Shown here: piece by piece, positions 17,948 to 27,221 of the stretch
How positions within the stretch are numbered: the first letter of the stretch is position 1
Layout of the letters: each line of letters opens with the position of its first letter
Assembly: GCF_042849255.1 (NCBI RefSeq)
Contig: NZ_AP026866.1
Coordinates: forward strand, 3,720,001 to 3,784,000
Length of the DNA stretch: 64,000 bases
DNA from: Oceaniferula spumae
GTDB lineage: Bacteria > Verrucomicrobiota > Verrucomicrobiia > Verrucomicrobiales > Akkermansiaceae
Direction of reading: 5' to 3'
The notes under the pieces: model-generated
What the model saw: only the letters and a program-made list of their open reading frames with translations
Database searches by the model: none
Told to the model about the DNA's origin: nothing
Program-made: the position numbers and the translations under genes

Positions 17948-19603
17948 ATGAGTTTTTTACCAGAACCCTACCAACATCCCTTCAAGATCGACGACAAATA
18001 CAAGAAGAGCGTCGCGTATTTCAGCTCCGAGTTCGCCATCGACCAGACTCTGAAAATTTATTCCGGTGGCCTGGGTTTCCTGGCCGGTTCTCACATGCGC
18101 AGCGCCTATGACCTGAAGCAGAATCTGGTCGGAATCGGAATCCTTTGGTCCTACGGCTACTACAATCAAGCTCGCGGTGAAAACCGTGAGATGGCCGTGC
18201 AGCAGCGCCGTAAGCACTACCACTTCCTCGAGGAAACAGGCATCAAATACACTATCAAAATCCACGGCCATGATGTCTGGGTGAAAGTGATGTATCTGCC
18301 CGCCGATACTTTTGGCTCCGCTCCTATGTTTTTCATGACCACTGACATCGAAGAGAATGATGTCATGTCACGCACGATTTCGCACCGTCTTTACGACTCT
18401 GATTTCCTGACCCGCACGGCTCAATATATTCTGTTAGGAATTGGTGGGGCGACATTGTTGGATAAACTAGGCGTTGATCCCGATGTCTGGCACCTCAACG
18501 AAGCTCACGCTCTTTCCGCCGCGTTCCATGTCTACGGCAGAAACAAGTCACTCGACGATGTGAAGAAACGTTTCGTCTTCACCACCCACACACCCGTCGA
18601 GGCGGGTAACGAGAAATCCAGTTTCGATCTGTTACACAAGTTTACCTTTTTCAATGGTCTGACCAAGGATGAGGCACGCAAACTCTGCGGTGTCGAGGGG
18701 GATGAATTTAACCACTCGCTCGCAGCTCTCCGCCTCAGTAGCAAAGCCAATGCTGTTTCCAAATTACACGGTGAAGTCTCACGCAAAATGTGGAAAGGCC
18801 ACAGCGGCATCTGCGAAATCGATCACGTCACCAATGCCCAGAATAAAAAATACTGGGTCGACGAACAACTAGAAGCAGCTCGTGTAGCCGGAGACATCAA
18901 GGCTCTGGCAAAGCGCAAAAGAGAGCTGAAGAAGCGCCTATTCAAGGAAGTGGCCGATCAAACTGGCCGCCTCTTTGATCCAGACTACCTCACCATCGTC
19001 TGGGCCCGCCGGTTCGCTGGTTACAAACGCGCCGATCTCATCGCCCGCGATGTCGAACGCTTTGAGGCTATGCTCAAGAACGCCGACCGACCAGTGCAGG
19101 TCATCTGGGCCGGTAAGCCGTATCCAAAAGACTACGGCGCGATCGACACCTTCAACCACCTCGTCAAGGTCACCCAGCAATACGCCAACGCCACTGTCAT
19201 GGTTGGTTATGAGCTTTCGCTCTCCAAGCTGCTCAAGGATGGCTCCGATATCTGGCTCAATAACCCTGTGGTCACTCTCGAAGCATCCGGCACATCCGGC
19301 ATGACTGCTGCGATGAACGGTAGCGTGAACTTCTCCACCAACGACGGCTGGGTATGTGAGTTTGCCAAGGATGGTCACAACTCGTTCATCATCCCGGAAG
19401 CCGATCCAAACCTCACACCCGAAGCGCGTGATCAACACGACATGTTAGGTTTTTACCAGATCCTCGATACCGTAGTGCTTCCTACCTATTACGAAAACCA
19501 AGACGATTGGTGGAAGATCGTTCTCAACAGCATGAACGAAGTCGTCCCATTCTTCGACTCCGACCGCATGGCTGACGAATACTACACTAAGATGTATTCC
19601 TGA
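17948..19603 (+). CDS. GT35 alpha-glucan phosphorylase-like protein lacking the PLP lysine
   Basis: A 551-residue protein of the short alpha-glucan phosphorylase family (about 550-850 residues). Family motifs run throughout: SSEFAIDQTLKIYSGGLG, WHLNEAHA, FTTHTPVEAG, RRFAGYKRADL, WAGKPYP and EASGTSGM. In phosphorylases the residue after this last GM is the lysine that holds pyridoxal phosphate; here it is Thr453 (codon ACT at 19304), giving GMTAAMNG. The cofactor could therefore not bind in the usual way, and the enzyme may be a PLP-independent glycosyltransferase instead of a phosphorylase. It is monocistronic and followed by a clear terminator. It probably acts on glycogen-like storage glucan in the cytoplasm. 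Confidence 0.85.
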   Translation: MSFLPEPYQHPFKIDDKYKKSVAYFSSEFAIDQTLKIYSGGLGFLAGSHMRSAYDLKQNLVGIGILWSYGYYNQARGENREMAVQQRRKHYHFLEETGIKYTIKIHGHDVWVKVMYLPADTFGSAPMFFMTTDIEENDVMSRTISHRLYDSDFLTRTAQYILLGIGGATLLDKLGVDPDVWHLNEAHALSAAFHVYGRNKSLDDVKKRFVFTTHTPVEAGNEKSSFDLLHKFTFFNGLTKDEARKLCGVEGDEFNHSLAALRLSSKANAVSKLHGEVSRKMWKGHSGICEIDHVTNAQNKKYWVDEQLEAARVAGDIKALAKRKRELKKRLFKEVADQTGRLFDPDYLTIVWARRFAGYKRADLIARDVERFEAMLKNADRPVQVIWAGKPYPKDYGAIDTFNHLVKVTQQYANATVMVGYELSLSKLLKDGSDIWLNNPVVTLEASGTSGMTAAMNGSVNFSTNDGWVCEFAKDGHNSFIIPEADPNLTPEARDQHDMLGFYQILDTVVLPTYYENQDDWWKIVLNSMNEVVPFFDSDRMADEYYTKMYS

Positions 19604-19625
19604 TTAGATTCCAGAGACTAAATTT

Positions 19626-19700
19626 CAGAATCCAGAATGAACCCGGATGCCGCAAGGTGTCCGGGTTTTTTCATACCCTGATTCTGGCCTCTGGATTCTG
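19626..19700 (+). terminator. nested terminator hairpin after the phosphorylase-like gene
   Basis: The inner stem 19640-19647 (AACCCGGA) pairs with 19660-19667 (TCCGGGTT) and runs into a T tract to 19671, a textbook rho-independent terminator for the rightward gene ending at 19603. It is enclosed by a second perfect 11-base inverted repeat, CAGAATCCAGA at 19626-19636 and TCTGGATTCTG at 19690-19700. Confidence 0.85.
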
Positions 19701-19718
19701 GGGTCTTGACTGTGTGCT

Positions 19719-20537
19719 TCAGCACAAACGGATCATGTCTCTAACAAATTGCCTCCAGAGGAAGAATAATCCCTTGATGGTATATCTGAAATGACCATCA
19801 CCTGTTAGGCGGATGATGCCATTGCTGAGATTGTGATCAATCTGGTGTCGGAGTTCGTGTTCGATTTCCTCCCCTACGTGATCCGGATCAGGGATGAGAA
19901 AGTCATCGTCGATGAATCCTTGCTTCGTCAAATACTCGTGGTGGTCGTTGATCAATTTAAGTGCGCATTCATTGCTGCAGCTGATCTGATTCCAGTGAAC
20001 TTTTGGAGCGGCCTTGAGAGTCGGTGAAAAAGGAAAGTTCGTAGTCCGCCAAACGCCGTCTTTGAGATCGCGGGTGGTGAGGGTGAGATAAGTGAAGGTG
20101 ACGTTGGCCTGCTCACAAAGGCACAATGAAGCCACCGATTTGGTTTCAGCATTCCAGAACAATTGATAATTCTGCATCATGCCCCCCAGTTTCCAACCAC
20201 AGTCGCGGATATGTTCATACCCCGCTTTCTCCAAGGTGATCAGATGCGTTTCGGCATTGGGGAAAACATCGAGATTGGTGGAGTAGCGGTCTTGCAGTCG
20301 GTTCTCCAAAGGCATCCGCATTTTCCGAATCCGGGTGAGCAGTTCCACCCAAGGCAGAAAAAACCATGCCGCGGCGGCTGCGATGCCAGCCCACACATTT
20401 CCGGTGAGGAAATAAAAACAAAGTCCGGACGCGATCAACATCACCACCGCACCCATTTTGCGGAGGAACATAGTTCGGCAGGAACGCAGGGCGAAACCGA
20501 AAACGATGACGGCAATAACGATGTAAAATTCATTCAT
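19719..20537 (-). CDS. membrane protein of unknown function
   Basis: A 272-residue protein with three hydrophobic segments in the first 75 residues (IVIAVIVFGFALR, AVVMLIASGLCFYFL, WAGIAAAAAWFFLPWV) and a soluble C-terminal domain of about 190 residues. The soluble part is rich in Trp, His and Cys, including CGWKLGGMMQNYQLFW and CSNECALKLINDHHEYL, with no motif I can name. It is divergent from the gamma carbonic anhydrase gene, with about 170 bp between starts. Probably an inner-membrane protein. No function assigned. Confidence 0.7.
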   Translation of the reverse strand: MNEFYIVIAVIVFGFALRSCRTMFLRKMGAVVMLIASGLCFYFLTGNVWAGIAAAAAWFFLPWVELLTRIRKMRMPLENRLQDRYSTNLDVFPNAETHLITLEKAGYEHIRDCGWKLGGMMQNYQLFWNAETKSVASLCLCEQANVTFTYLTLTTRDLKDGVWRTTNFPFSPTLKAAPKVHWNQISCSNECALKLINDHHEYLTKQGFIDDDFLIPDPDHVGEEIEHELRHQIDHNLSNGIIRLTGDGHFRYTIKGLFFLWRQFVRDMIRLC

Positions 20538-20707
20538 AACTCAACTGCCAGACACGCGCCCAAGGATAAACAGCCCGCGTGAACGGGCTGATACCGAAGA
20601 GTACCGTCTATCACGGCCCCTCCGGCAACTTTGCCGGCGCGCAAATATGCCACCGTCCTGCGTGGATTGCAACTTGTGAAAGCCAACGTCGTCGATATGC
20701 TCAACCC

Positions 20708-21238
20708 ATGGCTATCGAAACCTTCGACGGAATCAGTCCGGATATCCACCCAAGCGTGTTCATCGCAAGCAGCGCCGACGTCATCGGTCGGGTGAAAATT
20801 GAGCAAGATTCGAGCATCTGGTATAACACCACACTACGCGGTGATATCAACGAAATCGTCATTGGTCCGAGGTCCAATATCCAAGATAACTGCTGCGTTC
20901 ACCTTGCGGACGACTACGGAACCTACATCGGCGAACTCGTCACCGTCGGTCACGGTGCCATTGTTCATGCCTGCACGGTCAAAGACGAGGTGCTGATTGG
21001 AATGGGGGCCTGTATTCTCGATGGAGCCGTCATCGGCGAGCGCAGCATCATCGGCGCCAACGCTCTGGTCACCGGCGGCATGGAAATTCCTCCCGGCTCT
21101 TTAGTGATGGGGAGCCCGGCCAAGGTGGTGAAGACCTTGGATAAGGATCAGCAGGCGGGTATCAAAAAATGGGCGGAGAAATACGTCACCGTCTCACGCA
21201 AGTATTTGAATCGCGATAATCATGGATGTGCCGAGTGA
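20708..21238 (+). CDS. gamma-class carbonic anhydrase family protein
   Basis: About 176 residues from the ATG at 20708 (MAIETFDGISPDIHPSVFI); the 43-residue upstream extension is unlike the family. It is a left-handed beta-helix of hexapeptide repeats (VIGRVKIEQDSSIWYNTTLRGD, split by turns), with the metal-ligand histidines in VHLADD, VGHGAIVHAC and nearby as in Cam/YrdA proteins. These trimeric zinc proteins include true carbonic anhydrases and others of unknown activity. The stop overlaps the start of the following small gene by 17 bp, so the two are cotranscribed and translationally coupled. Confidence 0.88.
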   Translation: MAIETFDGISPDIHPSVFIASSADVIGRVKIEQDSSIWYNTTLRGDINEIVIGPRSNIQDNCCVHLADDYGTYIGELVTVGHGAIVHACTVKDEVLIGMGACILDGAVIGERSIIGANALVTGGMEIPPGSLVMGSPAKVVKTLDKDQQAGIKKWAEKYVTVSRKYLNRDNHGCAE

Positions 21239-21590
21239 TCTGCCTGGCTGGCCAGTTGTCGCGGCCGGGTGTTTATTAGAAAGGCAGGTGTCCAATGAAG
21301 TTGACCGCTACAATGCTTCCAGACGGCAGAGCCAGGAATTCCAATGGCTGGATTTGAAACAACTGGAACAGGCACTTCTAAATGGCGAGGTGGCGTTTGG
21401 TCCGGTGGATGTCGTCGCTCCACAGGTGATGAAGTCAGCTGCTATGAAGGCTGCGAGGGAGGCGTTTGAGGATGGATTGGTGATGATGTTCATCGATGGT
21501 GAAGCCGTTCGTAATTTGGACGAAACTCTTGACCTCAAACTAGGCAGTCAGGTTCTCTACATCAAACTCAGCCCTCAACGAGGAATCTAA
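21222..21590 (+). CDS. conserved-looking small protein coupled to the carbonic anhydrase gene
   Basis: A 122-residue soluble protein of no family I recognise. It begins with Trp/Pro-rich DLPGWPVVAAGCLLERQV, then a charged helical middle, and ends with VLYIKLSPQRGI. Its ATG lies inside the end of the carbonic anhydrase gene (17 bp overlap) and its stop is 11 bp before the giant gene that follows, so the three form one rightward unit. The stop codon TAA is part of a CTAACA word. Function unknown. Confidence 0.6.
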   Translation: MDVPSDLPGWPVVAAGCLLERQVSNEVDRYNASRRQSQEFQWLDLKQLEQALLNGEVAFGPVDVVAPQVMKSAAMKAAREAFEDGLVMMFIDGEAVRNLDETLDLKLGSQVLYIKLSPQRGI

Positions 21591-21601
21591 CAATATTTGA
21601 A

Positions 21602-24600
21602 ATGGTCAATAAGAAACGACTTGAAAGACATGAAGTGGAAGCTCGGAGAGTTGGCACATGGCGCGCCGAGAGCATCGCCAAACTTGCCGAGGTATCCGAA
21701 GTACTCGCCGAGGGCCTGTTTATTCATTTTAAGAAACGACAAACTATTCTGTTAGCGGCGCAAACGCTGGAGGATATGTCATCGGAGCAACGCAAGAAAG
21801 TTTGGAATGTGTTGTTTCCTCGCATGGTCGATGAAGTCGAGCTTGGCTGGACGCACCTCGATCCGGCGATGATGGTGCGCCGTGACGCGGGAGGTGACGG
21901 ACATGGTGATTGTTTTGTATGGCATCTGGAGCCGCATGTTCTGGAAATAGCCAAAATTGAATGGCTGCGGAAACTGCTCATCGTGGCTGGGCCATTCCCC
22001 GAACTCGATTTCATGGAACTCCTCGACAACGTGGCAACTGTGACCTGTGGCGGAACCGAAGAACATCAGGGGGACTATTTCAAGAACTCCACAGGTATTT
22101 CCTATGACTCGGATGCACTGGGTTATCTGGGAACAGCCATCTTGAATCAAGTGCCGGAGTCTGAGTTGACGAAGAGAATGTTAGAACTCTTGATTGAGCA
22201 ACTCATGGGTCGGTCGCCAAGGTTATCGAGTCGGCACATTTTCAGCGCCATCCTTTGTTCCGAAAATACAGCTGCTTGGAAGCTCGTCGACGATCAGCTC
22301 AATGATACAGGTTTGGAGCCCGGAGTGCGTGAGGAATTTTTCCATAGCCGCCGTGGTATTCACCCGGAGGCGTGGACACATACATTGCAGCTGGTTCATG
22401 ATCGCGGTTTGCTGCGACACAAGGATGTTAGGGAACGGGTGAAATCATGGTTCGCGATTCCGTGGCAATGGAAAGACCTGTCTGTAAAGTCCATGGAACC
22501 GTGGTTTGATCGGTGGCTGGAGATGCATCGGTCGGGCGAAGCTCGTGAAGCCGCCTTTGCCGGTGAGAGTGGCGGAGACTTTCTTCTGGCTCTCTGGGCG
22601 GAGTCCACAGTGGACGCTGACAAGGCTCTTGCACGTGTGGCCGATCCCACAGGGTTTAGTGTAGAAGTCGCATTGGCGGCCGCTCATTTCCTGCGCCGCT
22701 GCCCCGGCCGAAAACGTGCAGCCATCTCGGTGAACTACGCCTTTCATCCGGATCAGAGAGTTTCTGCGGTTGGGATGGATCTCCTGATGGGCGAAAGTGG
22801 GAAGGTGCCTACGAGGGACGAGGTGCCGGATTTTTATGCACGATTAAGTCGCTTTGTGGAAACGATGCCAGAGCCCACTGAGTGCGAAAAGCCTCCCTAC
22901 CCATTTCCCAAAGTGGACTTCAACATGGAGCAGGTGTATATGACCTTGGCACGAGAATTCCCCGATGGAGAGGAGCTTGCCATCGAGCGTCTTTTGCCGC
23001 GCATGAATACTGGGGCGAGAGACGCTGTGGTGAGTCGGTTGAATCGTTACTCCCTCACTGATTTCGATGAAGGCTTTGCAAAAATCATTTACGCGGACGA
23101 TCCCCAAGGCATGAAAGACTGGGTAGCCGACCATGATGGGGAAACGTCCCTGAGGCAGAGAAGTCTGTTGTTCAAAATGATGGGAGACCGCAGTTTCGAA
23201 GTGGCGGAGCATGCATGGAAGGCCGTGAAAAAATTCACCCTAACTGATGATGAGTTTGAGACGATCAGGCCGATTTTTTCATCAGCCAATGCGCGGAAAA
23301 GATTGCTGGCCACCCAGCTGCTCGCCGCCCAGCCGATCAAGACGGCCATGCAAAAAGCGAGCGAATTGATGGGCAGTAAAAAAGCCAAAGAACGGCTGTC
23401 GGCCTTGGAGGTATTCCGCGTACTTGCCGATGATGAAGCCGACCTCATTCGAAAGGCGTGGGCGTCCTTCAATTACCGACCGAGCACCGCCGATGAAAAA
23501 CGTGCCACGGCAGTGCTTCAAGAAGCGCTCGTTGATGGGGAGGCGATGGAATACAATGTGGATAATGCCTTTGGTTTGTTGGATCCTAGAACATTGCCGA
23601 AACCAACATCGCCGAAAGATCGAGGTGTTGTTTTTTGTCCGCCTGCGATTTTGAAGATCATCGAGTTTCTCGATGAATGGTTACAGGACCACTTGGATGC
23701 TGAGGTCCCAGTTGCGACCTATCTAAGTAAGACTGGGGTGGGCAATATTCGAGCTCACGGTATACCCGCATGCTACCATTCACAGACAAGGGAGAGTAAT
23801 CTTGAGCGCTTCCCATTGGCCTTGGAGTTACAAAAATGGTGGGAACAGAGACCCGCGGAATACAGGGACGCTGGTAAGTTTGAGTTGATCAAGGCTGAGA
23901 TTGTCGTGAATTCCTATGCCATGGCAGACAGCGGGCGTGCTCATCACTTTCCTGTAGATGTCTTGTTAGGCCGAAAGGATCCCATCGCTACAGTCTCGCA
24001 GAGCCGGATGATCGCAAATCTAATCAATTGGTTAAGATATTTGGTGCCTACGGAACCCGGCTGGACGGACTACCTCATTGATGCAGCTGAGACATTTGAT
24101 GTGAGGCTTCCAGAGGGTAAGCGGAACTGGACACACATCATTCGGGAAAAAGCTGTTCGTAATGTGTTCAGAGAACCGGAGGAGTGCATGGAGTCAGCGA
24201 AGCGGCTATGGGCATGGCTCCGGCCAGGTAATCAAACGACGGGTCACTTTTACGTCAGTTGGGAAGTGTTCCGTCTGCATCGCGCAGGAGTGGTGTCAGA
24301 CGATGAGCTTGTCTGGAATCTGTTAGGTAGTCGGGACATGGGCCGTGATATGAATCATAGGCCATTTGAAAATCTTCGATTTGCAACGTCGGAACCAGGG
24401 AGAAGACCTGAGTTCCAGCATGCTGGTTGGTCGCCACTGATTCAAAAAATCACTGATCGAATCATCGAGCTGGAGTTGGCACGCGGCGAGGAACCAGAGC
24501 AATATTCGATCGCAGCACTGGCGCTCTCAAGAATTACCGTAAGGAGGCATGTTGTCTTATTCCTCGTGGCGCTGGGTGATGCGGTGCTGAAATTAAAACA

Positions 24601-26578
24601 CCCAAAAGGAGCCACGCGTGAATTTGTGCTCACATCCATGCTCAGGGTGACCCAACCCACCGATGAAGATACACCGGAAGCATTTGCCGCGGATGTTTCC
24701 AAAGCTGGGATCAGTAAGAATCGCCTTCTTGAGTTATCGATGTTGCAGTCCCGCTGGGTGGATCACGTTGCATGTGCGCTTGGCATTGAAAGCCTGCGCG
24801 AAGCGGTTGGTTGGATCTACGCCCATGCAAAAACAGCCGACTACATCTGGAAGGATCACGCGCAGACTCTCTGGGAAGGCGAGCTGGCACGAGTGACCCC
24901 ACTCACGGCTGAAGCGCTCATGGAAGGGGAAGTGGATGTGGAATGGTTCAAACGCGCCTATCAATCTGTGGGCAAGGAGGTGTGGGAGAAGCTCTACGAT
25001 TCAGCCAAATTTGCCAGCACGACAAACGGGCATACCCGTGCATGCTTGGTATCGGATTCTCTATTAGAAAAAGTGACCGTCAAAGAGCTAGTAACAGAGA
25101 TCAACAAACCTAAAGGTAGACTGGACCGCGCCATGGTGATCGGTCTGGTGCCACTGCCTAAAGCGAAAAAGCAGCGAGATAAAGAGATCTTGCATCGTTA
25201 TGAAATTTTACAGGCATTGAAATCTCGATCGAAGAAGTCCAAAGCCCAGCGTCGAGCCAGTGAGGAGAACGCTTATGAGATAGGCGTGAGAAATCTGGCC
25301 CGTAGTGCGGGATTTGAAGATACATTACGCTTCGAGTGGGCGATGGAAACCATGGCATCCGAGGATCTAGCTTCCGGGAAACTCCAGGTAGAAAAAGAGG
25401 ACACACTCATCAAGGTCGAGGTTGCCAGTGACGGTAAGTTGGAATTGGCAGTGACCAAGACAGGAAAACCGCTCAAGAATGTTCCCGCTAAACTCAAGAA
25501 AGTGCCAGAGGTTGCAGCTTTGTTAGACCGAGTGGTCAGTTTGAAAAAACAAGCAGAGCGCATCAAGCCTGCCTTGGAGGACTTCATGGTCAGGTCCGTG
25601 AGTATGCCATGGAGTGAGTGGAAGGTCATTATTATGCATCCACTCGCCGGACCTCTGCTGGCAAAGCTGGTCATGGCTACCGATGATAGAGTCTTGGGCT
25701 TCCCCGCTCTTGATGGGAAATCATTCATCGATTCAGAGGGGAAACCAATGGATTGCCCAGCAGCCAAGACCCCTGTTCACATCGCTCACACGGTCGAACT
25801 ATTGCCCGCGGCGAAGTGGCATCAATGGCAACGTGCGGTTTTCACCGCCGAGACCGTTCAGCCGTTTAAACAGGTCTTTCGTGAAGTTTATATACCGATG
25901 GGAGCCGAACTCGAGGAGCAGGTGGTGGCACGCTACCACTCACATCAGGTGAAGACCAGAAATGCTCTGGCCATGTTAGCCAAACGTGGGTGGGCCTATT
26001 CTCCGGATGAAGGGCTACTCCGTGTTTTCCGCCACGAAAATATTGCTGTATCCATTGGTTTCTTGGAACACTTTTACCATCCTTCAGAACAGGAGACGGT
26101 GACCTTGCAGGATATTGTATTCCAAAGTGCAGTTTCACACGAATATCTCCGCCCAGCTGATGTGCCTGGGCGGATCTTTAGTGAGGTGCTGCGTGACATC
26201 GATCTGATTGTGAGCGTTGCCCACGCCACAGGCGCAGATCCAGAGGCCACCGGATCAACGGTTGAGAGTCGCGCTGCACTGGTCCGCGAAACATGTAACA
26301 TGTTAGGTTTGTCGAATGTGAATGTCTCCGGCAAACACGCGGAAATTGAAGGTGAACTGGGGAACTACCGAGTGCATCTGGGGAGTGCAGTGGCCCACCG
26401 CATTCCGGGAGCGATGATCCCATTTTCCACCGACCAAGAGGCGGGCAGAGGGCGCATCTTTCTCCCCTTTGCCGATGATGATCCGCGCACGTCGGAAGTT
26501 CTCGCAAGAGTGATTTTACTCGCGAGAGATTCCACCATCAAGGATGCGACACTGGCTCAAGCTCTCCGCGAGCATTGA
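21602..26578 (+). CDS. giant DUF4132/DUF5724-like protein (1658 residues)
   Basis: A single uninterrupted frame of 1658 residues, the largest in the window. The first ~700 residues are helical and resemble HEAT-type repeats (for example LLATQLLAAQPIKTAMQKA). The C-terminal ~250 residues carry RVFRHENIAVSIGFLEHF, DLIVSVAHA, GNYRVHLGSAVAHR and LPFADDDPRTSEVLARVILL, which I associate with the DUF4132/DUF5724 family that includes E. coli YehI/MolR-like proteins. There is no signal peptide or membrane helix, so it is probably cytoplasmic. Some family members sit near AAA ATPase and VWA genes, but here it lies between a small protein gene and a nuclease gene. Biochemical role unknown. Confidence 0.8.
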   Translation: MVNKKRLERHEVEARRVGTWRAESIAKLAEVSEVLAEGLFIHFKKRQTILLAAQTLEDMSSEQRKKVWNVLFPRMVDEVELGWTHLDPAMMVRRDAGGDGHGDCFVWHLEPHVLEIAKIEWLRKLLIVAGPFPELDFMELLDNVATVTCGGTEEHQGDYFKNSTGISYDSDALGYLGTAILNQVPESELTKRMLELLIEQLMGRSPRLSSRHIFSAILCSENTAAWKLVDDQLNDTGLEPGVREEFFHSRRGIHPEAWTHTLQLVHDRGLLRHKDVRERVKSWFAIPWQWKDLSVKSMEPWFDRWLEMHRSGEAREAAFAGESGGDFLLALWAESTVDADKALARVADPTGFSVEVALAAAHFLRRCPGRKRAAISVNYAFHPDQRVSAVGMDLLMGESGKVPTRDEVPDFYARLSRFVETMPEPTECEKPPYPFPKVDFNMEQVYMTLAREFPDGEELAIERLLPRMNTGARDAVVSRLNRYSLTDFDEGFAKIIYADDPQGMKDWVADHDGETSLRQRSLLFKMMGDRSFEVAEHAWKAVKKFTLTDDEFETIRPIFSSANARKRLLATQLLAAQPIKTAMQKASELMGSKKAKERLSALEVFRVLADDEADLIRKAWASFNYRPSTADEKRATAVLQEALVDGEAMEYNVDNAFGLLDPRTLPKPTSPKDRGVVFCPPAILKIIEFLDEWLQDHLDAEVPVATYLSKTGVGNIRAHGIPACYHSQTRESNLERFPLALELQKWWEQRPAEYRDAGKFELIKAEIVVNSYAMADSGRAHHFPVDVLLGRKDPIATVSQSRMIANLINWLRYLVPTEPGWTDYLIDAAETFDVRLPEGKRNWTHIIREKAVRNVFREPEECMESAKRLWAWLRPGNQTTGHFYVSWEVFRLHRAGVVSDDELVWNLLGSRDMGRDMNHRPFENLRFATSEPGRRPEFQHAGWSPLIQKITDRIIELELARGEEPEQYSIAALALSRITVRRHVVLFLVALGDAVLKLKHPKGATREFVLTSMLRVTQPTDEDTPEAFAADVSKAGISKNRLLELSMLQSRWVDHVACALGIESLREAVGWIYAHAKTADYIWKDHAQTLWEGELARVTPLTAEALMEGEVDVEWFKRAYQSVGKEVWEKLYDSAKFASTTNGHTRACLVSDSLLEKVTVKELVTEINKPKGRLDRAMVIGLVPLPKAKKQRDKEILHRYEILQALKSRSKKSKAQRRASEENAYEIGVRNLARSAGFEDTLRFEWAMETMASEDLASGKLQVEKEDTLIKVEVASDGKLELAVTKTGKPLKNVPAKLKKVPEVAALLDRVVSLKKQAERIKPALEDFMVRSVSMPWSEWKVIIMHPLAGPLLAKLVMATDDRVLGFPALDGKSFIDSEGKPMDCPAAKTPVHIAHTVELLPAAKWHQWQRAVFTAETVQPFKQVFREVYIPMGAELEEQVVARYHSHQVKTRNALAMLAKRGWAYSPDEGLLRVFRHENIAVSIGFLEHFYHPSEQETVTLQDIVFQSAVSHEYLRPADVPGRIFSEVLRDIDLIVSVAHATGADPEATGSTVESRAALVRETCNMLGLSNVNVSGKHAEIEGELGNYRVHLGSAVAHRIPGAMIPFSTDQEAGRGRIFLPFADDDPRTSEVLARVILLARDSTIKDATLAQALREH

Positions 26579-26590
26579 CGTGAGGAATGG

Positions 26591-27061
26591 ATGGCATACA
26601 CTAGTATCAAGATGTCCGACGAATCCAAAGTAAAAGTCGAACCCGTCGCGCTCATGCCGACGTCGGCAGGCTGCGCGGTGTTTCTTGGTGACGGGGATAA
26701 GGTGATCGTTTTTTACATCGAACCAGCCATTGGGGCATCCATCAATGCAGTGATGTCTGGGGTGAAGCCGCCGCGACCACTGACTCATGATCTGTTTTCG
26801 CAAATCCTAGATGCCTTCGGAGCTAAAGTTGAACGTGCCGTCATCGTCAAAGTCGAAGGAGATGTCTTCTACGCCCGACTATTTATCGTCGCAGAAAACG
26901 AAATCATGGAGCGCAAAGTAATCGAGATCGATGCCCGCCCGAGTGATTGTCTGGCTCTGGCTGTCAGGCAAGAGGCTCCGATTTATGTGTTACAGCACGT
27001 ATGGGACGACCTTCGCGACATGTCGGATGTACTCGCCGAACTGAAGGACAAAGGCGAATAA
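26591..27061 (+). CDS. bifunctional nuclease family protein (DUF151/BFN)
   Basis: A 156-residue protein with the BFN-domain pattern: IEPAIGASI, RPLTHDLFSQIL, FYARLFIV and the hallmark DARPSDCLALAVR. Family members include plant and thermophile nucleases that cleave DNA and RNA, and many bacterial proteins of unknown role. The ATG at 26591 has GAGGA just upstream; a second Met eight codons in has no visible ribosome site. It begins 12 bp after the giant gene and is likely on the same transcript. Cytoplasmic. A hairpin-armed inverted repeat follows the stop. Confidence 0.85.
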   Translation: MAYTSIKMSDESKVKVEPVALMPTSAGCAVFLGDGDKVIVFYIEPAIGASINAVMSGVKPPRPLTHDLFSQILDAFGAKVERAVIVKVEGDVFYARLFIVAENEIMERKVIEIDARPSDCLALAVRQEAPIYVLQHVWDDLRDMSDVLAELKDKGE

Positions 27062-27073
27062 AGAGCCTCTAAG

Positions 27074-27216
27074 GTAGGGTAGATTGGCCGCAATCTGCCG
27101 GATCGGAGCTATTAGTCGCTACCGTTATGGAGTCAGTTCCAACATCTTCGATATCATCTATCCGCTTCTGAACCAATAGGGGTGTAGCCCGGCAGATTGA
27201 GGCCAATCTGCCCTAC
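27074..27216. repeat. hairpin-armed inverted repeat (REP/MITE-like)
   Basis: Two 28-base arms, 27074-27101 and 27189-27216, are inverted copies that differ at only about two positions. Each arm begins or ends with GTAGGGYAGATTG and is itself a small hairpin, AGATTG-4 bases-CAATCT. About 87 bases of unrelated sequence lie between the arms. A similar arm occurs at 34985. The arrangement looks like paired REP sequences or a small non-autonomous element, and it could also act as a two-way terminator between the converging genes on each side. Confidence 0.75.
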
Positions 27217-27221
27217 CAAAG

